A DNA stretch of 64,000 nt. It comes from Rhodocyclaceae bacterium (GTDB lineage Bacteria > Pseudomonadota > Gammaproteobacteria > Burkholderiales > Rhodocyclaceae). Made by a program: the position numbers and the translations under genes. The stretch lies in NCBI GenBank assembly GCA_028713915.1, contig JAQTNK010000002.1, positions 62,001 through 126,000 on the forward strand, written 5' to 3'. Below are positions 31,032 to 40,208 of the stretch, one piece after another. Each line of letters begins with the position of its first letter. Positions within the stretch are counted from its first letter, which is position 1. Below the pieces are notes generated by a model. It had not been told where the DNA came from. It was given only the letters and a program-made list of their open reading frames with translations, and made no database searches.

Positions 31032-31139
31032 TGCGTTTCCTCCGGAAGCTTTCAATCGGCCCGGCACGGCCGTCGTTGAGCGCCGCTCCGCTGCGCCGCG
31101 GATTCTCTCTGCACGACCGCGGACGAGGCAACGTCCGGC

Positions 31140-32003
31140 CTACAGCGCCGTTTCGCGCACGATGCGCCAGCCGTCGTCGTCATGGCGCCACTCGATTTCC
31201 TTGCGCTGCGTGCGCCGCACGCTGCCGGCGCGCAAATGCTCCGTGAAGCTGGCCAGGACGTGGCCCGAGCCGGCTTGGGGCGCCAGCGTCAGGCCCTCCA
31301 GGGTTATGCTAATGGCATGTGCTGCCGCCAGCCGCCGGGTGCGCTGTTCGCGCCAGGCGGTCGCGGCCGTGCCGTCCTGCGGGCGAAAATCCGCGGCATA
31401 GGCGGCCAGGTAGGTCTTGGCGTCGCCGTGCTGCCAGGCCTCGCGCCAGCGCTCCAAGGCTGCGCCGACGTCGGCCACGTCGCCGCTCGCGGCCGGCGCC
31501 GGCGCGTGCGCATGCGCGTCGGCCGCGGCCTCAGCTTGCGGCCGCACGGCGCCGGCTTCGGTCTGCGCCGCATTTCCGGCATGCAGTCCGAGCAGCGCGC
31601 GCAACTGGGATCGCTTCTCGTCGACCTGCGGCGACGGCTTCGTCAGCGCCGCCTCCTCGTAAGCCTGCAGCGCCAGAACGAGGCGCACGTAGCCGAGATT
31701 TTCCCAGGCGAGGCCGAAACCGCGGTCGAGCGCGAGCGCCTGCCTGAGCTCGTCGTGCGCGTTGCCCATCTTGCCTTGCCGGGCGTCGATGGCGGCGAGG
31801 AAATTCCAGGCCCGCGCACGCACCGCCGGCGCTTGCGTGGCGTCGGCCGTGAAGCGTTGCAGGCGGCTGCGAGCGTCGTCCCAGGCGCCGCGCGCCATCG
31901 CTGCGCGCGCTTCGGCCAGCGGCGCGTTGGCATCGGGCGGATTCGCCGCCAGCACGGGCAACGACAGGAGAAGGGCCAGCAGGCAGAGCAGGGGAGATTT
32001 CAT
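31140..32003 (-). CDS. Exported TPR protein with NTF2-like C-terminal domain
   Basis: Periplasmic protein of 287 aa. Sec signal MKSPLLCLLALLLSLPVLAA; two or three TPR-like helical repeats (residues about 28-130, e.g. ARAWNFLAAIDARQGKMGNA); an Ala/His/Pro-rich linker; and a C-terminal domain (about 175-287) with ALERWREAWQHGDAKTYLAAY and KEIEWRHDDDGWRIVRE. The last pattern is that of NTF2-like domains found at the end of L,D-transpeptidases and related envelope proteins. It is divergent from the HiPIP gene. Role unknown; an envelope or cell-wall function is a guess from the domain. Confidence 0.75.
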   Translation of the reverse strand: MKSPLLCLLALLLSLPVLAANPPDANAPLAEARAAMARGAWDDARSRLQRFTADATQAPAVRARAWNFLAAIDARQGKMGNAHDELRQALALDRGFGLAWENLGYVRLVLALQAYEEAALTKPSPQVDEKRSQLRALLGLHAGNAAQTEAGAVRPQAEAAADAHAHAPAPAASGDVADVGAALERWREAWQHGDAKTYLAAYAADFRPQDGTAATAWREQRTRRLAAAHAISITLEGLTLAPQAGSGHVLASFTEHLRAGSVRRTQRKEIEWRHDDDGWRIVRETAL

Positions 32004-32130
32004 CGGCGCATTATATTCATGCGACCGGCCGTGCGAAAAGAAGTCAGCCGACTGCTGCCGCCGCCATGAAAGCAGTATCATCGCCATATCCATCCCTGCC
32101 GCAGTGTTAATCCCGTTAGGAGGAATGACC

Positions 32131-32412
32131 ATGGTCCGACGCAATATTTCCCGCCGCAATCTGCTCAAGAGCGGTGCTGCCGCGCTGGCGGCAATTCCGG
32201 TGCTCGTCCTCAGCGGCCGCGCCTTCGCCGGCGTCAATGCGGCGCTGCGCGCCAGCATGAAATATCAGGACAAGCCGCAGGACGGCAAGAGCTGCGCCGG
32301 TTGCGGCCAGTTCATTCCCGGCAAGCCGCTGGGCGGCTGCAAGATATTTCCAGGCGACAACGAAGTGTCGCCGCAAGGCTGGTGCGTCGCCTGGGTCGCC
32401 GCGCCGAAATAG
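32131..32412 (+). CDS. High-potential iron-sulfur protein (HiPIP)
   Basis: Periplasmic [4Fe-4S] electron carrier of 93 aa. A twin-arginine signal (RRNISRRNLLKSGAAAL, then LSGRAFAGV) implies export folded with its cluster. The mature part has the four ligands in CAGCGQF, GGCKIF and GWCVAW, the HiPIP spacing. Such proteins shuttle electrons from bc1 to terminal oxidases, photosystems or thiosulfate/nitrite enzymes. The ATG at 32131 is chosen because AGGAGG lies seven bases upstream; another ATG at 32125 is too close to it. No redox partner is adjacent. Confidence 0.93.
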   Translation: MVRRNISRRNLLKSGAAALAAIPVLVLSGRAFAGVNAALRASMKYQDKPQDGKSCAGCGQFIPGKPLGGCKIFPGDNEVSPQGWCVAWVAAPK

Positions 32413-32437
32413 ATCGGCCGAACTTTCGGCATCAGCG

Positions 32438-32461
32438 AAAGGCGCCTGCGGGCGCCTTTTT
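32438..32461 (+). terminator. Intrinsic terminator after the HiPIP gene
   Basis: Stem AAAGGCGCC (32438-32446), loop TGCG, stem GGCGCCTTT (32451-32459) with a T run. It lies 25 bases after the HiPIP stop, so the kinase gene that follows should have its own promoter. Confidence 0.85.
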
Positions 32462-32514
32462 CGTTGCGGCGATGCGTTGCCGGACCGTTGCATTTCGACG
32501 CGCCGTCAGGTCAA

Positions 32515-33927
32515 ATGGCGGCCGCTTCCATGTCCACCGACGCCCCTTCCCCGCATCGTGAGCTTTCGCCCGACAATGGCCTTGCCGAGGCGGAAGTGAA
32601 TCTCGAGAAGACGCTGCTCCTGTTTCGCAACACGGGAGTCGCGCAGGCCGTTGCCGTCATGAACGCCAGCGTGCTGGTGTTCTCGCTGGGCGGATTGCAG
32701 CCGCCGGCCTGGGCGCTCGCCTGGTGGCTGATCATGGCCGCCGTGGCGGCGCTGCGCTACGGTTTCGCCCGCCATTGCCTCGCCAGTGATCCAACCGCGG
32801 CCAGCGTGGCGCGCTGGCGCCAGCGCGCCATCGACGGTGCGCTCGCGGCCGGAGTCGTCACGGCGCTCGGCTGCGCCGCAATGATGGTTGCCGACCCGGG
32901 CGAGACGCGACTTCTCACCGTCATGGTCATGGCCGGCAACGTCGCCGGCGCCTTGCCGATCCTGTCGTCCGTGCCGCGGGCCTATCAGGCCTACGCGGTG
33001 CCGATGTTGTTGTCGCTGATCCTGACGGCGCTGTTCGACCCGCATGGCGTGCGCGACAAGCTGATCATTCTCGAATCGCTCGTCTATATGGGCGCAGTCC
33101 TGCGCAGCACGCGCTATCTCCACGACAACCTGGATCGCTCGATGCGCATCGCGCTGCACATGCGCCAGGCGGCCGACCAGCTCGAACTGGCACGCACCCA
33201 CGAACTGGACGCCTTGGCGCTCGAGCGCGAAGTGCATCGCGAGCAGCGGCAGTTCGTCGCCATGCTCTCGCATGAACTGCGCACGCCGCTGGCGGTGATC
33301 AATGTGGTCATGCAGAACATGGCGCTGTTCGACGCCGACGAGCTCGCCCCCTCCGCGCGTGCCCGCGTCGCCAAAGCGCAGGCCGCCATCGCCCGCCTCA
33401 TGTCCATCACCGACGAATGCCTGACGCCCGAACGGCTGGGCGTCGGGCATGGCACGCTCGCCCTGGAGGCGGTGCCCGTGCGCGCCCTGCTCGAGGATGC
33501 CGCCAAGGCCGCTCAACTGCACGCCGAGGATCATCGAGTCGAGATCGCCTGCGAGCCGGCCGTCGCCGCCTGGTGCGACGCCTCGCTGCTCAGGCTGGTG
33601 CTGCGAACCCTCGTCGACAATGCCGTCAAGTACACGCCGGCCGGCTCTTGCGTCGTGCTGCGGGCGCTGGCCGATCAACCCGCCATCCGCATCGAGGTCG
33701 CCGACGATGGCCCCGGCATCCTCGCCGACGAACTGCCGCATATTTTCGAAAAATATTTCCGCGGCCGCAGCGCGCTGGCGCATGCGGGAACCGGCCTGGG
33801 CCTGCCCTTGGCGCGGCAGATGATCGTCAGGATGGGCGGCAGCTTCGACGTCGCCAGCACGCCGGAAAGCGGCACCGTGTTCACGGTCACGCTGCCGTCG
33901 GCGCAGCCAGCGGCCGCCGCAGCTTGA
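32515..33927 (+). CDS. Membrane sensor histidine kinase
   Basis: Histidine kinase of 470 aa with about six membrane helices in residues 35-215 and almost no periplasmic domain, so it probably senses a membrane or internal cue. The phosphoacceptor box FVAMLSHELRTPLAVI has His253. The catalytic domain shows RTLVDNAVKYTPAG, VADDGPGI and GTGLGLPLARQM. The start is uncertain: ATG 32515 has AGG six bases upstream, ATG 32530 gives a protein five residues shorter. The response-regulator gene follows after 79 bp and the autotransporter after that, suggesting the pair regulates surface genes downstream. Confidence 0.88.
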   Translation: MAAASMSTDAPSPHRELSPDNGLAEAEVNLEKTLLLFRNTGVAQAVAVMNASVLVFSLGGLQPPAWALAWWLIMAAVAALRYGFARHCLASDPTAASVARWRQRAIDGALAAGVVTALGCAAMMVADPGETRLLTVMVMAGNVAGALPILSSVPRAYQAYAVPMLLSLILTALFDPHGVRDKLIILESLVYMGAVLRSTRYLHDNLDRSMRIALHMRQAADQLELARTHELDALALEREVHREQRQFVAMLSHELRTPLAVINVVMQNMALFDADELAPSARARVAKAQAAIARLMSITDECLTPERLGVGHGTLALEAVPVRALLEDAAKAAQLHAEDHRVEIACEPAVAAWCDASLLRLVLRTLVDNAVKYTPAGSCVVLRALADQPAIRIEVADDGPGILADELPHIFEKYFRGRSALAHAGTGLGLPLARQMIVRMGGSFDVASTPESGTVFTVTLPSAQPAAAAA

Positions 33928-34006
33928 TGGCGGCGCCGACTCCGCGTTCGGCGCGCTTGGATTTGCTCAGGTTCGGCGGCGCGGGAATTCATAGACTTCC
34001 GCCGCC

Positions 34007-34684
34007 ATGACGCGCCTGATCCTGATCGAAGACGAACCCGTGTTGCGCGAGGAGTTGAGCGACTTCCTGGCATCGTTCGGGCACGAGGTCAAGGCGGTCG
34101 GCGGCATCGCCGAGTTCCGGCAGTGCTTCGCGCCGAACGACCATCTCATCGCCATCGTCGATCTCAGCCTGCCGGACGGCAGCGGGCTCGACCTCATCGC
34201 CCAGCTGCGCGCCGAGGGCCATCAGCTCGGGGTCATCGTCCTGACGGCCCGAATCGGCAGCAACGACAAGGTAACCGGGCTCGTCGGCGGCGCCGACTAC
34301 TATCTTGCGAAGACGGCCCAATTGCAGGAACTGGCCGCCACCGTCGTCGCCCTGGCACGCCGGCTCGGGGACGAGGCGCCGCCGCGCTGGGTCTTGCGCG
34401 GGTCGCCGCGACAGCTGATACCGCCGGGCTTCGCGCCCATCCCGCTGTCCGAGCAGGACTACAAGGTGCTGCGGGCGCTGTCCGCGGGCGGCCAGACCGT
34501 AACAAGGCAAGCCATCGTCGCGGCGCTCGGGGCGAACTACCTCGACTACGACCAGCGCCGGCTCGATACCCAGATGCGGCGCCTGCGGCGCAAGGTCGAG
34601 CAAGGCTGCGGGCTCGACCTGCCGGTCAGCACCGTGCGCTCGGTCGGCTTCCGCTTTCACGCCCGCATCGACGTCTTCGAATAA
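34007..34684 (+). CDS. OmpR-class response regulator
   Basis: Response regulator of 225 aa. Receiver domain: IEDEP acidic pair, phosphoacceptor Asp52 in IVDLSLPDGSG, Thr in VLTAR and conserved Lys102 in LAKTAQ (the Pro normally after this Lys is Thr). The output domain is a winged helix (about 140-225; DYKVLRALSAGGQTVTRQAIV and TVRSVGFRFHARI). It is most likely the partner of the kinase coded immediately upstream. Tandem 10-bp repeats lie 40 bases beyond its stop, before the autotransporter gene, and are a candidate binding site. Confidence 0.9.
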   Translation: MTRLILIEDEPVLREELSDFLASFGHEVKAVGGIAEFRQCFAPNDHLIAIVDLSLPDGSGLDLIAQLRAEGHQLGVIVLTARIGSNDKVTGLVGGADYYLAKTAQLQELAATVVALARRLGDEAPPRWVLRGSPRQLIPPGFAPIPLSEQDYKVLRALSAGGQTVTRQAIVAALGANYLDYDQRRLDTQMRRLRRKVEQGCGLDLPVSTVRSVGFRFHARIDVFE

Positions 34685-34719
34685 GCGCCGGCGGGCGCCG
34701 CGGCGCAGCCGCTGCATCC

Positions 34720-34742
34720 CTGAGCTGCTCAGAACTGCTCAG
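34720..34742 (+). promoter_or_regulatory. Candidate response-regulator operator before the autotransporter gene
   Basis: Two copies of CTGCTCAG start at 34725 and 34735, one helical turn apart, and the first is part of the palindrome CTGAG-CTG-CTCAG (34720-34732). OmpR-class regulators bind direct repeats with 10-11-bp spacing. The site is 68-90 bases upstream of the autotransporter ATG. No convincing -35/-10 pair was found, so this is a suggestion based on position and spacing. Confidence 0.35.
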
Positions 34743-34809
34743 TTATGCCGCCGCGCTTGGCTTTACCATTCGCCACGATCCCAATAACGACCCTTTTGGC
34801 AAAACGACT

Positions 34810-37800
34810 ATGAACCGAATCCACCGCACCGTCTGGAGCGAAGCGCGCGGCACCTATGTGGTGAGCCACGAAAAGAGCAAGGCGAAAGGAAGATCATCGT
34901 CGTCGCGCAAGGCCGTGGTGGAAGCCGTGGCCGCGGCGTTGCTGAGTCTGGCGGCGGGGCAGGCGATGGCCCGGGCCGGTTGTCCATCAGATCTCACTAA
35001 CGTCACTACATCGATTTCGGGCCCGTGCGTCTTGTCTACAGGCCAGAACGTCAATGTGCAATCGGGTGGTGTCATCAGCGGCGCGGGGGTTGCCGTCGTC
35101 GCCACGGGCGGCACTATTGCCGGCAGCATCACCAACAGCGGCACGATTTCCGGAAGCAACACCGGCATCCGCATCGGCCCACAGAGCGGCCTCAGCGGCG
35201 GCATCGTCAATAACGGCACGATTTCGGGCAGCGCCGCGGGCATCGTTGTCGGCGGCACCGTGGCCGGAGTGATCACCAACGCCGGCACGATCGCCGTGAA
35301 TGCCAGCAGCATGGCTGCCGCCGGCATCCTCCTCAATGGCGCCGTCAGCGGCGGCATCGTCAATGGCGGCACGATCGCCGTGGCCGCCGGCAGCAGCGGC
35401 TCAGCCATAGGCATGCGCATTGGCAGCAGCAACGTGAGCGGCGGCATCAGCAACAGCGGCAGCATTTCCGCGACCGCCGGCAGCAGCGGCGCGGCCGTCG
35501 GTATCGCCCTCAGCCGCAGCAGCGTGAGCGGCGGCATCAGCAATAGCGGCACCATTTCGGCAAGTGCCAGCAGCGGCCGCGCCTTCGGCATCATCGTCGG
35601 CAGCAGCAGCGTGAGCGGCGGCATCAGCAACAATGGCACGATCTCGGTGACCGGTGGCCATGGCTACTGGACCGACGGCGTCGGTATCTCCATCCTCGGC
35701 AGTTCCGTGACCGGGGGCATCAGCAACGGTGGCACGATTTCAGTGAGCGGTGGCAGCTACAGCGGCGTCGGCATTCTTGTCCGCAGCAGTTCCATCAACG
35801 GCGGCATTGAAAACCACGGCACGATTTCGAGCGGCGCCACGGGTATCGCCGTCATGGGCCTGCGCACTTCGTCCGGCGGGATTACCCGCGGCAGCACCGT
35901 AACCGGCGGCATCAGCAACAGCGGCACGATCACCAGCGGCGGGGCTGGCATCGGCGTCTACCTGGGCAGCAGCATCAGCGGCAACATCACCAACAGCGGC
36001 ACGATCAATTCCGGCAGAACGGCAATCGCGGTCGGCGACAGCACCGTGAGCGGCAGCATCAGCAACAGCGGCACGATGAGCGGCGGAATCGAGGTCTGGG
36101 GCAGCACGGTGACCGGGAAGATCGCCAAAAGCGGCAGGATTTCCGCGACTGGGACCGGCGTTTATGTCAGCAGCAGCACCGTAACCGGCGGCATCAGCAA
36201 CAGCGGCACCATTTCCGGCGGCAATAGCGGCATCTATCTCAGCAGCCACGCGGTGGTTGGCAACATCACCAACAGCGCGGGCGGCACGATCTCCGGCGGC
36301 AATTCCGCGGGCATCTATGTCAGCGCCAGCACCGTGAGCGGCGGCATCACCAACAGCGGCACGATCACGGGCGGTCGCGCCGGCATCACGCTTCAAGGCT
36401 GGAGCATCGGCGGCACCCAGTTCCGCAGCGTGGTAGCGGGCGGCATCACCAACAGCGGCACGATATCTGCCGGTACGATTTCCGGCAGCAGCAGTGCCGC
36501 CGGCATCGCCCTGCGCAGCGGCAGCATCGTGAGCGGCGGCATCACCAATAGCGGCACGATATCCGCGATCTCGGGCAACAGCAGCGAAGCCGCCGCCGGC
36601 ATCTCCATTCGCAGCAGCACCGTGAGCGGGAGCATCATCAATAGCGGCACGATATCCGCGGTCTCCGGCAGCAGCCAGGGCGTCGGCATTTCCATCAGCA
36701 GCAGCACCGTGACCGGTGGCATCACCAACAGCGGCACGATTTCGGGCAGCACCTACGGCATCGATCTCAAGAACGGCAGCGGCATTGGCGGCAGCATCAC
36801 CAACAGCACGGGCGGCACGATCTCAGGCGGCAATTACGGCATCTACCTCGAAAGCGGCAGCAGCGTCGGCGGCATCGCCAACAGCGGCAAGATCTCCGGC
36901 GGGGGTGCCGGCATTTATGTCAGCGGCAGCACCGTAGCCGGCAGCATCGCAAACAGCGGCACAATTTCCGGTGGCCGCTGGGGCGGGATCGGCATCTGGA
37001 ACAGCTCCGTAGGCGGCAATATCACCAACAGCGGCACGATTTCCGGTCGCTGGACCGGCCTTTATGTCAGCGGCAGCACCATTGCCGGCGGCATCGCCAA
37101 CAGCGGCACGATTTCCGGTGGCTGGGCCGGCCTCTACGTCGACAGCAGTACCGTGAGCCACGGCATCACCAACAGCGGAACGATTTCCGCTACCGGCAGT
37201 TCCGGGGCTGGAATCTACCTTAGCGGCAGTACCGTGAGCGGCGGCATCACCAACAGTGGCACCATATCTGCCGGGACGATCTCCGGCAGCAGCAGTGCCG
37301 CCGGCATCGCCCTTAGGGGCAGCACCGTGAGCGGCGGCATCACCAACAGCGGCACGATAGCCGCGATCTCCGGCAGCAGCAATGCCGCCGGCATCGCTCT
37401 GCGCAGCGGCAGCACCGTCACCGGCGGCATCACCAACAGCGGCACGATATCCGCGATCTCCGGCAGCAGAACTGCCGCCGGCATCGCCATAGGCAGCGGC
37501 AGCACCGTGAGCGGCAGCATCATCAACCGCGGCACGATATCCGCGGTCTCCGGGAGCAGCCAGGGTGTCGGCATTTCCATCAGCAGCAGCACCGTGACCG
37601 GTGGCATCACCAACAGCGGCACGATTTCGGGCAGCACCTACGGCATCGATCTCAAGAACGGCAGCGGCATTGGCGGCAGCATCACCAACAGCACGGGCGG
37701 CACGATCTCAGGCGGCAGCTACGGCATCTATCTCGAAAGCGGCAGCAGCGTCGGCGGCATCGCCAACAGCGGCAAGATCTCCGGCGGCAGTGCCGGCATC

Positions 37801-39915
37801 TATGTCAGCGGCAGCACCGTAGCCGGCAGCATCGCGAACGGCGGAACGATTTCCGCGAACTCCGGCAGCGGTAGCGCCGCCGGCATCGTCCTCGCGGGCA
37901 GCAGCGTGACCGGCGGCGTCACGAACAGCGGCACGATTTCCGCCTCCGGCGGCTACAGCGCCGCCGGCATCGCCCTATGGGGCAGCAGCGTGAACGACGG
38001 CATCACGAACAGCGGCACGATTTCCGCCGTCTCGGGCAACAGCAGTGCCGTCGGCCTTGGCCTCGGGGGCAGCACTCTGAGCGGCGGCATCACCAACAGC
38101 GGCACGATTTCCGCATCCGGCAACGGCAATGCCGCCGGCATCGCCCTCTGGGGCAGTAGCGTGAGCGGCGGCATCATCAACAGCGGCACGATTTCCGCAA
38201 TCTCCGCCAACGGCAGCGCCACCGGCATCGCCATACGCAGCTGCAGCACCGTGACCGGCGGCCTTATCAACAGCGGCACGATCTCGGGCGGTCAGTACGC
38301 CGTCTATGTCGATGGGGGATCTTCCCTGGGCGGCATCACCATCACTGGCGCCAACACGGCCAAGTTCGTCGGCGAGGTCTATGCGCCGAACACCCCGGTA
38401 AACGTGGCCCAGGATGCCACCTACACCATCAACAACGGCAACGTCTTCACGGTACCGAGCTTCACCAACGCCGGCACCCTGAAGGTCGATCCGACCGCCG
38501 CCGGCACCGCTACCGGCACCATTTCTGGCAACCTTACCCTCGCCAGCGGCAGCACCTTCAGCCCGAAGGTCGCCAGCATGACCAGCTACGGCCAACTTCA
38601 CGTCGGCGGCACGGCGACGCTGGGCGGGACGCTTCACGTCGATGCCACCGGCGCCACGGGCTTGCAGAACGGCACGATCACCGGCGTCATTACGGCGGGT
38701 ACGGTCAGCGGTGCCTTCGCGGCGGTAGATCCCGGCACGCTCTTCACCTTCGTTCCCGTCTATACCAGCACGGAACTCGATCTCAAGCTGCAGGCCGTCA
38801 GCACTGACGGTGTTGCCCGCAGCGTTACCGCCGCCGGCAACACGCCGGCCCTCGGCGCCGCCACGGTCCTCGATCGCATCTTCCAGGACGGCACCAACCC
38901 GATCACCAACTTGTTCGCGCCCGTCCACGCCGGTACCGCTCTTTCCAACGCCGTCTCCCAGACCCTGCCGCTGCTCGTCGGTGCCGGCTCCGCCGCCACC
39001 GGCAGCGCGCTGTCGGGCATCAACGGCGTCGTCCAGGGCCGCATCGACAGCAACAACGGCCGTTCGTCCGGCGACGAGTTCTACGGCGACAAGCGCTTCT
39101 GGATGAAGCCTTTCGGCACCTGGGCCGACCAGGCCGACCGCGACGGCGTTTCCGGCTACAAGGCGCGTGTCGGCGGCATCGCCTTCGGCGCCGACGCGAC
39201 GGTCTCCGATGCTTCCCGCGTCGGCCTGTCCTTCGCCTACGCCAATGCCGCAGTCACCGGCAACTCGAGCGTCGCGCCCAACAGCGCGAAGATCGACGTC
39301 TATCAGCTGATCGGCTACGGCAGCTACAGCATCGATCCGCGGATGGAACTGAGCTACCAGGTCGACGTCGGCAACAACAAGAACCACGGCCGGCGCGACA
39401 TCACGTTCATGGGCACCACCGCGACGTCGAGCTACGGCAGCGTCACGGCCCACGTCGGCGCCGGCATCGCCCGCAGCTATCCGCTCGCGGCCGGCACCAC
39501 CTTCACGCCTTCGCTGCGCGTCGATTACACGACCATCCGCGACAAGGCCTACGGCGAGACCGGCGCCGGGGCGCTGGACCTCAACGTAGACGGGCGCACG
39601 ACCAATCAGCTGATCTATGCGGTCGACGGCAAGTTCACCCATGCGCTGGACGAATCGACGACGCTGCTGGCGAACCTGGGCCTGGGCTACGACGCCAAGG
39701 CGACGGCGGCGAGCGTCACCTCCGCCTACGCCGGCGCACCGGGCCTGTCCTTCTCGACGCAGGGCGCGGAGCCGTCGAAGGATTTGCTGCGCGGCGGCCT
39801 GGGCGTGGTGCGCAAGACGGCGAGCGGCATGGAGCTGACGGCGCGCTACGACATCGAGCATCGCACCAGCTTCAACAACCAGACGCTTTCGGCGAAGCTG
39901 CGCTGGCCGTTCTGA
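34810..39915 (+). CDS. Autotransporter with long Gly/Ser/Thr/Asn-rich repetitive passenger
   Basis: Type V secretion protein of 1701 aa. It begins with an extended signal peptide region (MNRIHRTVWSEARGTYVVSH, positively charged tail, then AVAAALLSLAAGQAMARA). The passenger, residues about 58-1190, is built from dozens of imperfect 20-35-residue units of the kind S-x-V-S-G-G-I-x-N-S-G-T-I-S, consistent with a right-handed beta-helix, and has hardly any charged residues. A linker (about 1190-1420) with beta-helix cap character follows. A beta-barrel (about 1420-1701; FWMKPFGTWADQAD at its start) ends in LRWPF with terminal Phe. Likely an adhesin or biofilm protein. The signal region fixes the start at 34810; upstream frame is antisense overlap. 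Confidence 0.92.
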   Translation: MNRIHRTVWSEARGTYVVSHEKSKAKGRSSSSRKAVVEAVAAALLSLAAGQAMARAGCPSDLTNVTTSISGPCVLSTGQNVNVQSGGVISGAGVAVVATGGTIAGSITNSGTISGSNTGIRIGPQSGLSGGIVNNGTISGSAAGIVVGGTVAGVITNAGTIAVNASSMAAAGILLNGAVSGGIVNGGTIAVAAGSSGSAIGMRIGSSNVSGGISNSGSISATAGSSGAAVGIALSRSSVSGGISNSGTISASASSGRAFGIIVGSSSVSGGISNNGTISVTGGHGYWTDGVGISILGSSVTGGISNGGTISVSGGSYSGVGILVRSSSINGGIENHGTISSGATGIAVMGLRTSSGGITRGSTVTGGISNSGTITSGGAGIGVYLGSSISGNITNSGTINSGRTAIAVGDSTVSGSISNSGTMSGGIEVWGSTVTGKIAKSGRISATGTGVYVSSSTVTGGISNSGTISGGNSGIYLSSHAVVGNITNSAGGTISGGNSAGIYVSASTVSGGITNSGTITGGRAGITLQGWSIGGTQFRSVVAGGITNSGTISAGTISGSSSAAGIALRSGSIVSGGITNSGTISAISGNSSEAAAGISIRSSTVSGSIINSGTISAVSGSSQGVGISISSSTVTGGITNSGTISGSTYGIDLKNGSGIGGSITNSTGGTISGGNYGIYLESGSSVGGIANSGKISGGGAGIYVSGSTVAGSIANSGTISGGRWGGIGIWNSSVGGNITNSGTISGRWTGLYVSGSTIAGGIANSGTISGGWAGLYVDSSTVSHGITNSGTISATGSSGAGIYLSGSTVSGGITNSGTISAGTISGSSSAAGIALRGSTVSGGITNSGTIAAISGSSNAAGIALRSGSTVTGGITNSGTISAISGSRTAAGIAIGSGSTVSGSIINRGTISAVSGSSQGVGISISSSTVTGGITNSGTISGSTYGIDLKNGSGIGGSITNSTGGTISGGSYGIYLESGSSVGGIANSGKISGGSAGIYVSGSTVAGSIANGGTISANSGSGSAAGIVLAGSSVTGGVTNSGTISASGGYSAAGIALWGSSVNDGITNSGTISAVSGNSSAVGLGLGGSTLSGGITNSGTISASGNGNAAGIALWGSSVSGGIINSGTISAISANGSATGIAIRSCSTVTGGLINSGTISGGQYAVYVDGGSSLGGITITGANTAKFVGEVYAPNTPVNVAQDATYTINNGNVFTVPSFTNAGTLKVDPTAAGTATGTISGNLTLASGSTFSPKVASMTSYGQLHVGGTATLGGTLHVDATGATGLQNGTITGVITAGTVSGAFAAVDPGTLFTFVPVYTSTELDLKLQAVSTDGVARSVTAAGNTPALGAATVLDRIFQDGTNPITNLFAPVHAGTALSNAVSQTLPLLVGAGSAATGSALSGINGVVQGRIDSNNGRSSGDEFYGDKRFWMKPFGTWADQADRDGVSGYKARVGGIAFGADATVSDASRVGLSFAYANAAVTGNSSVAPNSAKIDVYQLIGYGSYSIDPRMELSYQVDVGNNKNHGRRDITFMGTTATSSYGSVTAHVGAGIARSYPLAAGTTFTPSLRVDYTTIRDKAYGETGAGALDLNVDGRTTNQLIYAVDGKFTHALDESTTLLANLGLGYDAKATAASVTSAYAGAPGLSFSTQGAEPSKDLLRGGLGVVRKTASGMELTARYDIEHRTSFNNQTLSAKLRWPF
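35110..38310 (+). repeat. Degenerate tandem coding repeats of the autotransporter passenger
   Basis: About 3.2 kb of imperfect tandem DNA repeats, each with a core close to GGCATCACCAACAGCGGCAC followed by GATTTC(C/G). Within it a larger block is duplicated: 36649-36955 and 37534-37840 are nearly identical at an offset of 885 bp (295 codons). More diverged similarity extends left to about 36430 and 37240, where the second copy carries an extra unit. These repeats can recombine in frame and change the passenger length. Confidence 0.85.
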
Positions 39916-40079
39916 GCGGGCGGCGCGGCCGACGCGGCGCGGGCTTCGGCCCGGCCGCGGCCGCTGCGCCGGCAAGACCGGGCGACGGGATGTTCCTTCG
40001 CCGCGCCCGGCGGCGGCCCGTCCGGCGCGACGGCCTGTCGACGTCGCGACGCTATAATGCGCGACGCCGCGCATCGCCC

Positions 40080-40199
40080 ATGCCCGACCCTTCCATTGGG
40101 ATCGCCTTGACAGAGTTTGTCGTCATCACTGCCCTTTCCGCGGCTGCCGCGGCCGGTTCGACGAGAATGGCCGACGCCATGGCGGCACGGGCACGCTGA
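40080..40199 (+). CDS. Possible 39-aa hydrophobic peptide
   Basis: Short frame (MPDPSIGIALTEFVVITALS...) ending ten bases before the membrane TPR gene. A TATAAT hexamer at 40053-40058 lies 22 bases upstream but has no good -35 at 16-18 bp. No ribosome site is visible. It may instead be part of the untranslated leader of the next gene. The rest of the gap 39916-40208 holds nothing else I recognise. Confidence 0.2.
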   Translation: MPDPSIGIALTEFVVITALSAAAAAGSTRMADAMAARAR

Positions 40200-40208
40200 G
40201 CCGGCCCG

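Noticed and set aside
35110..38310. Regular short repeats that could suggest a CRISPR array or satellite
   Set aside because: The repeats stay in one reading frame, encode the autotransporter passenger and lack identical repeat-spacer structure or cas genes.
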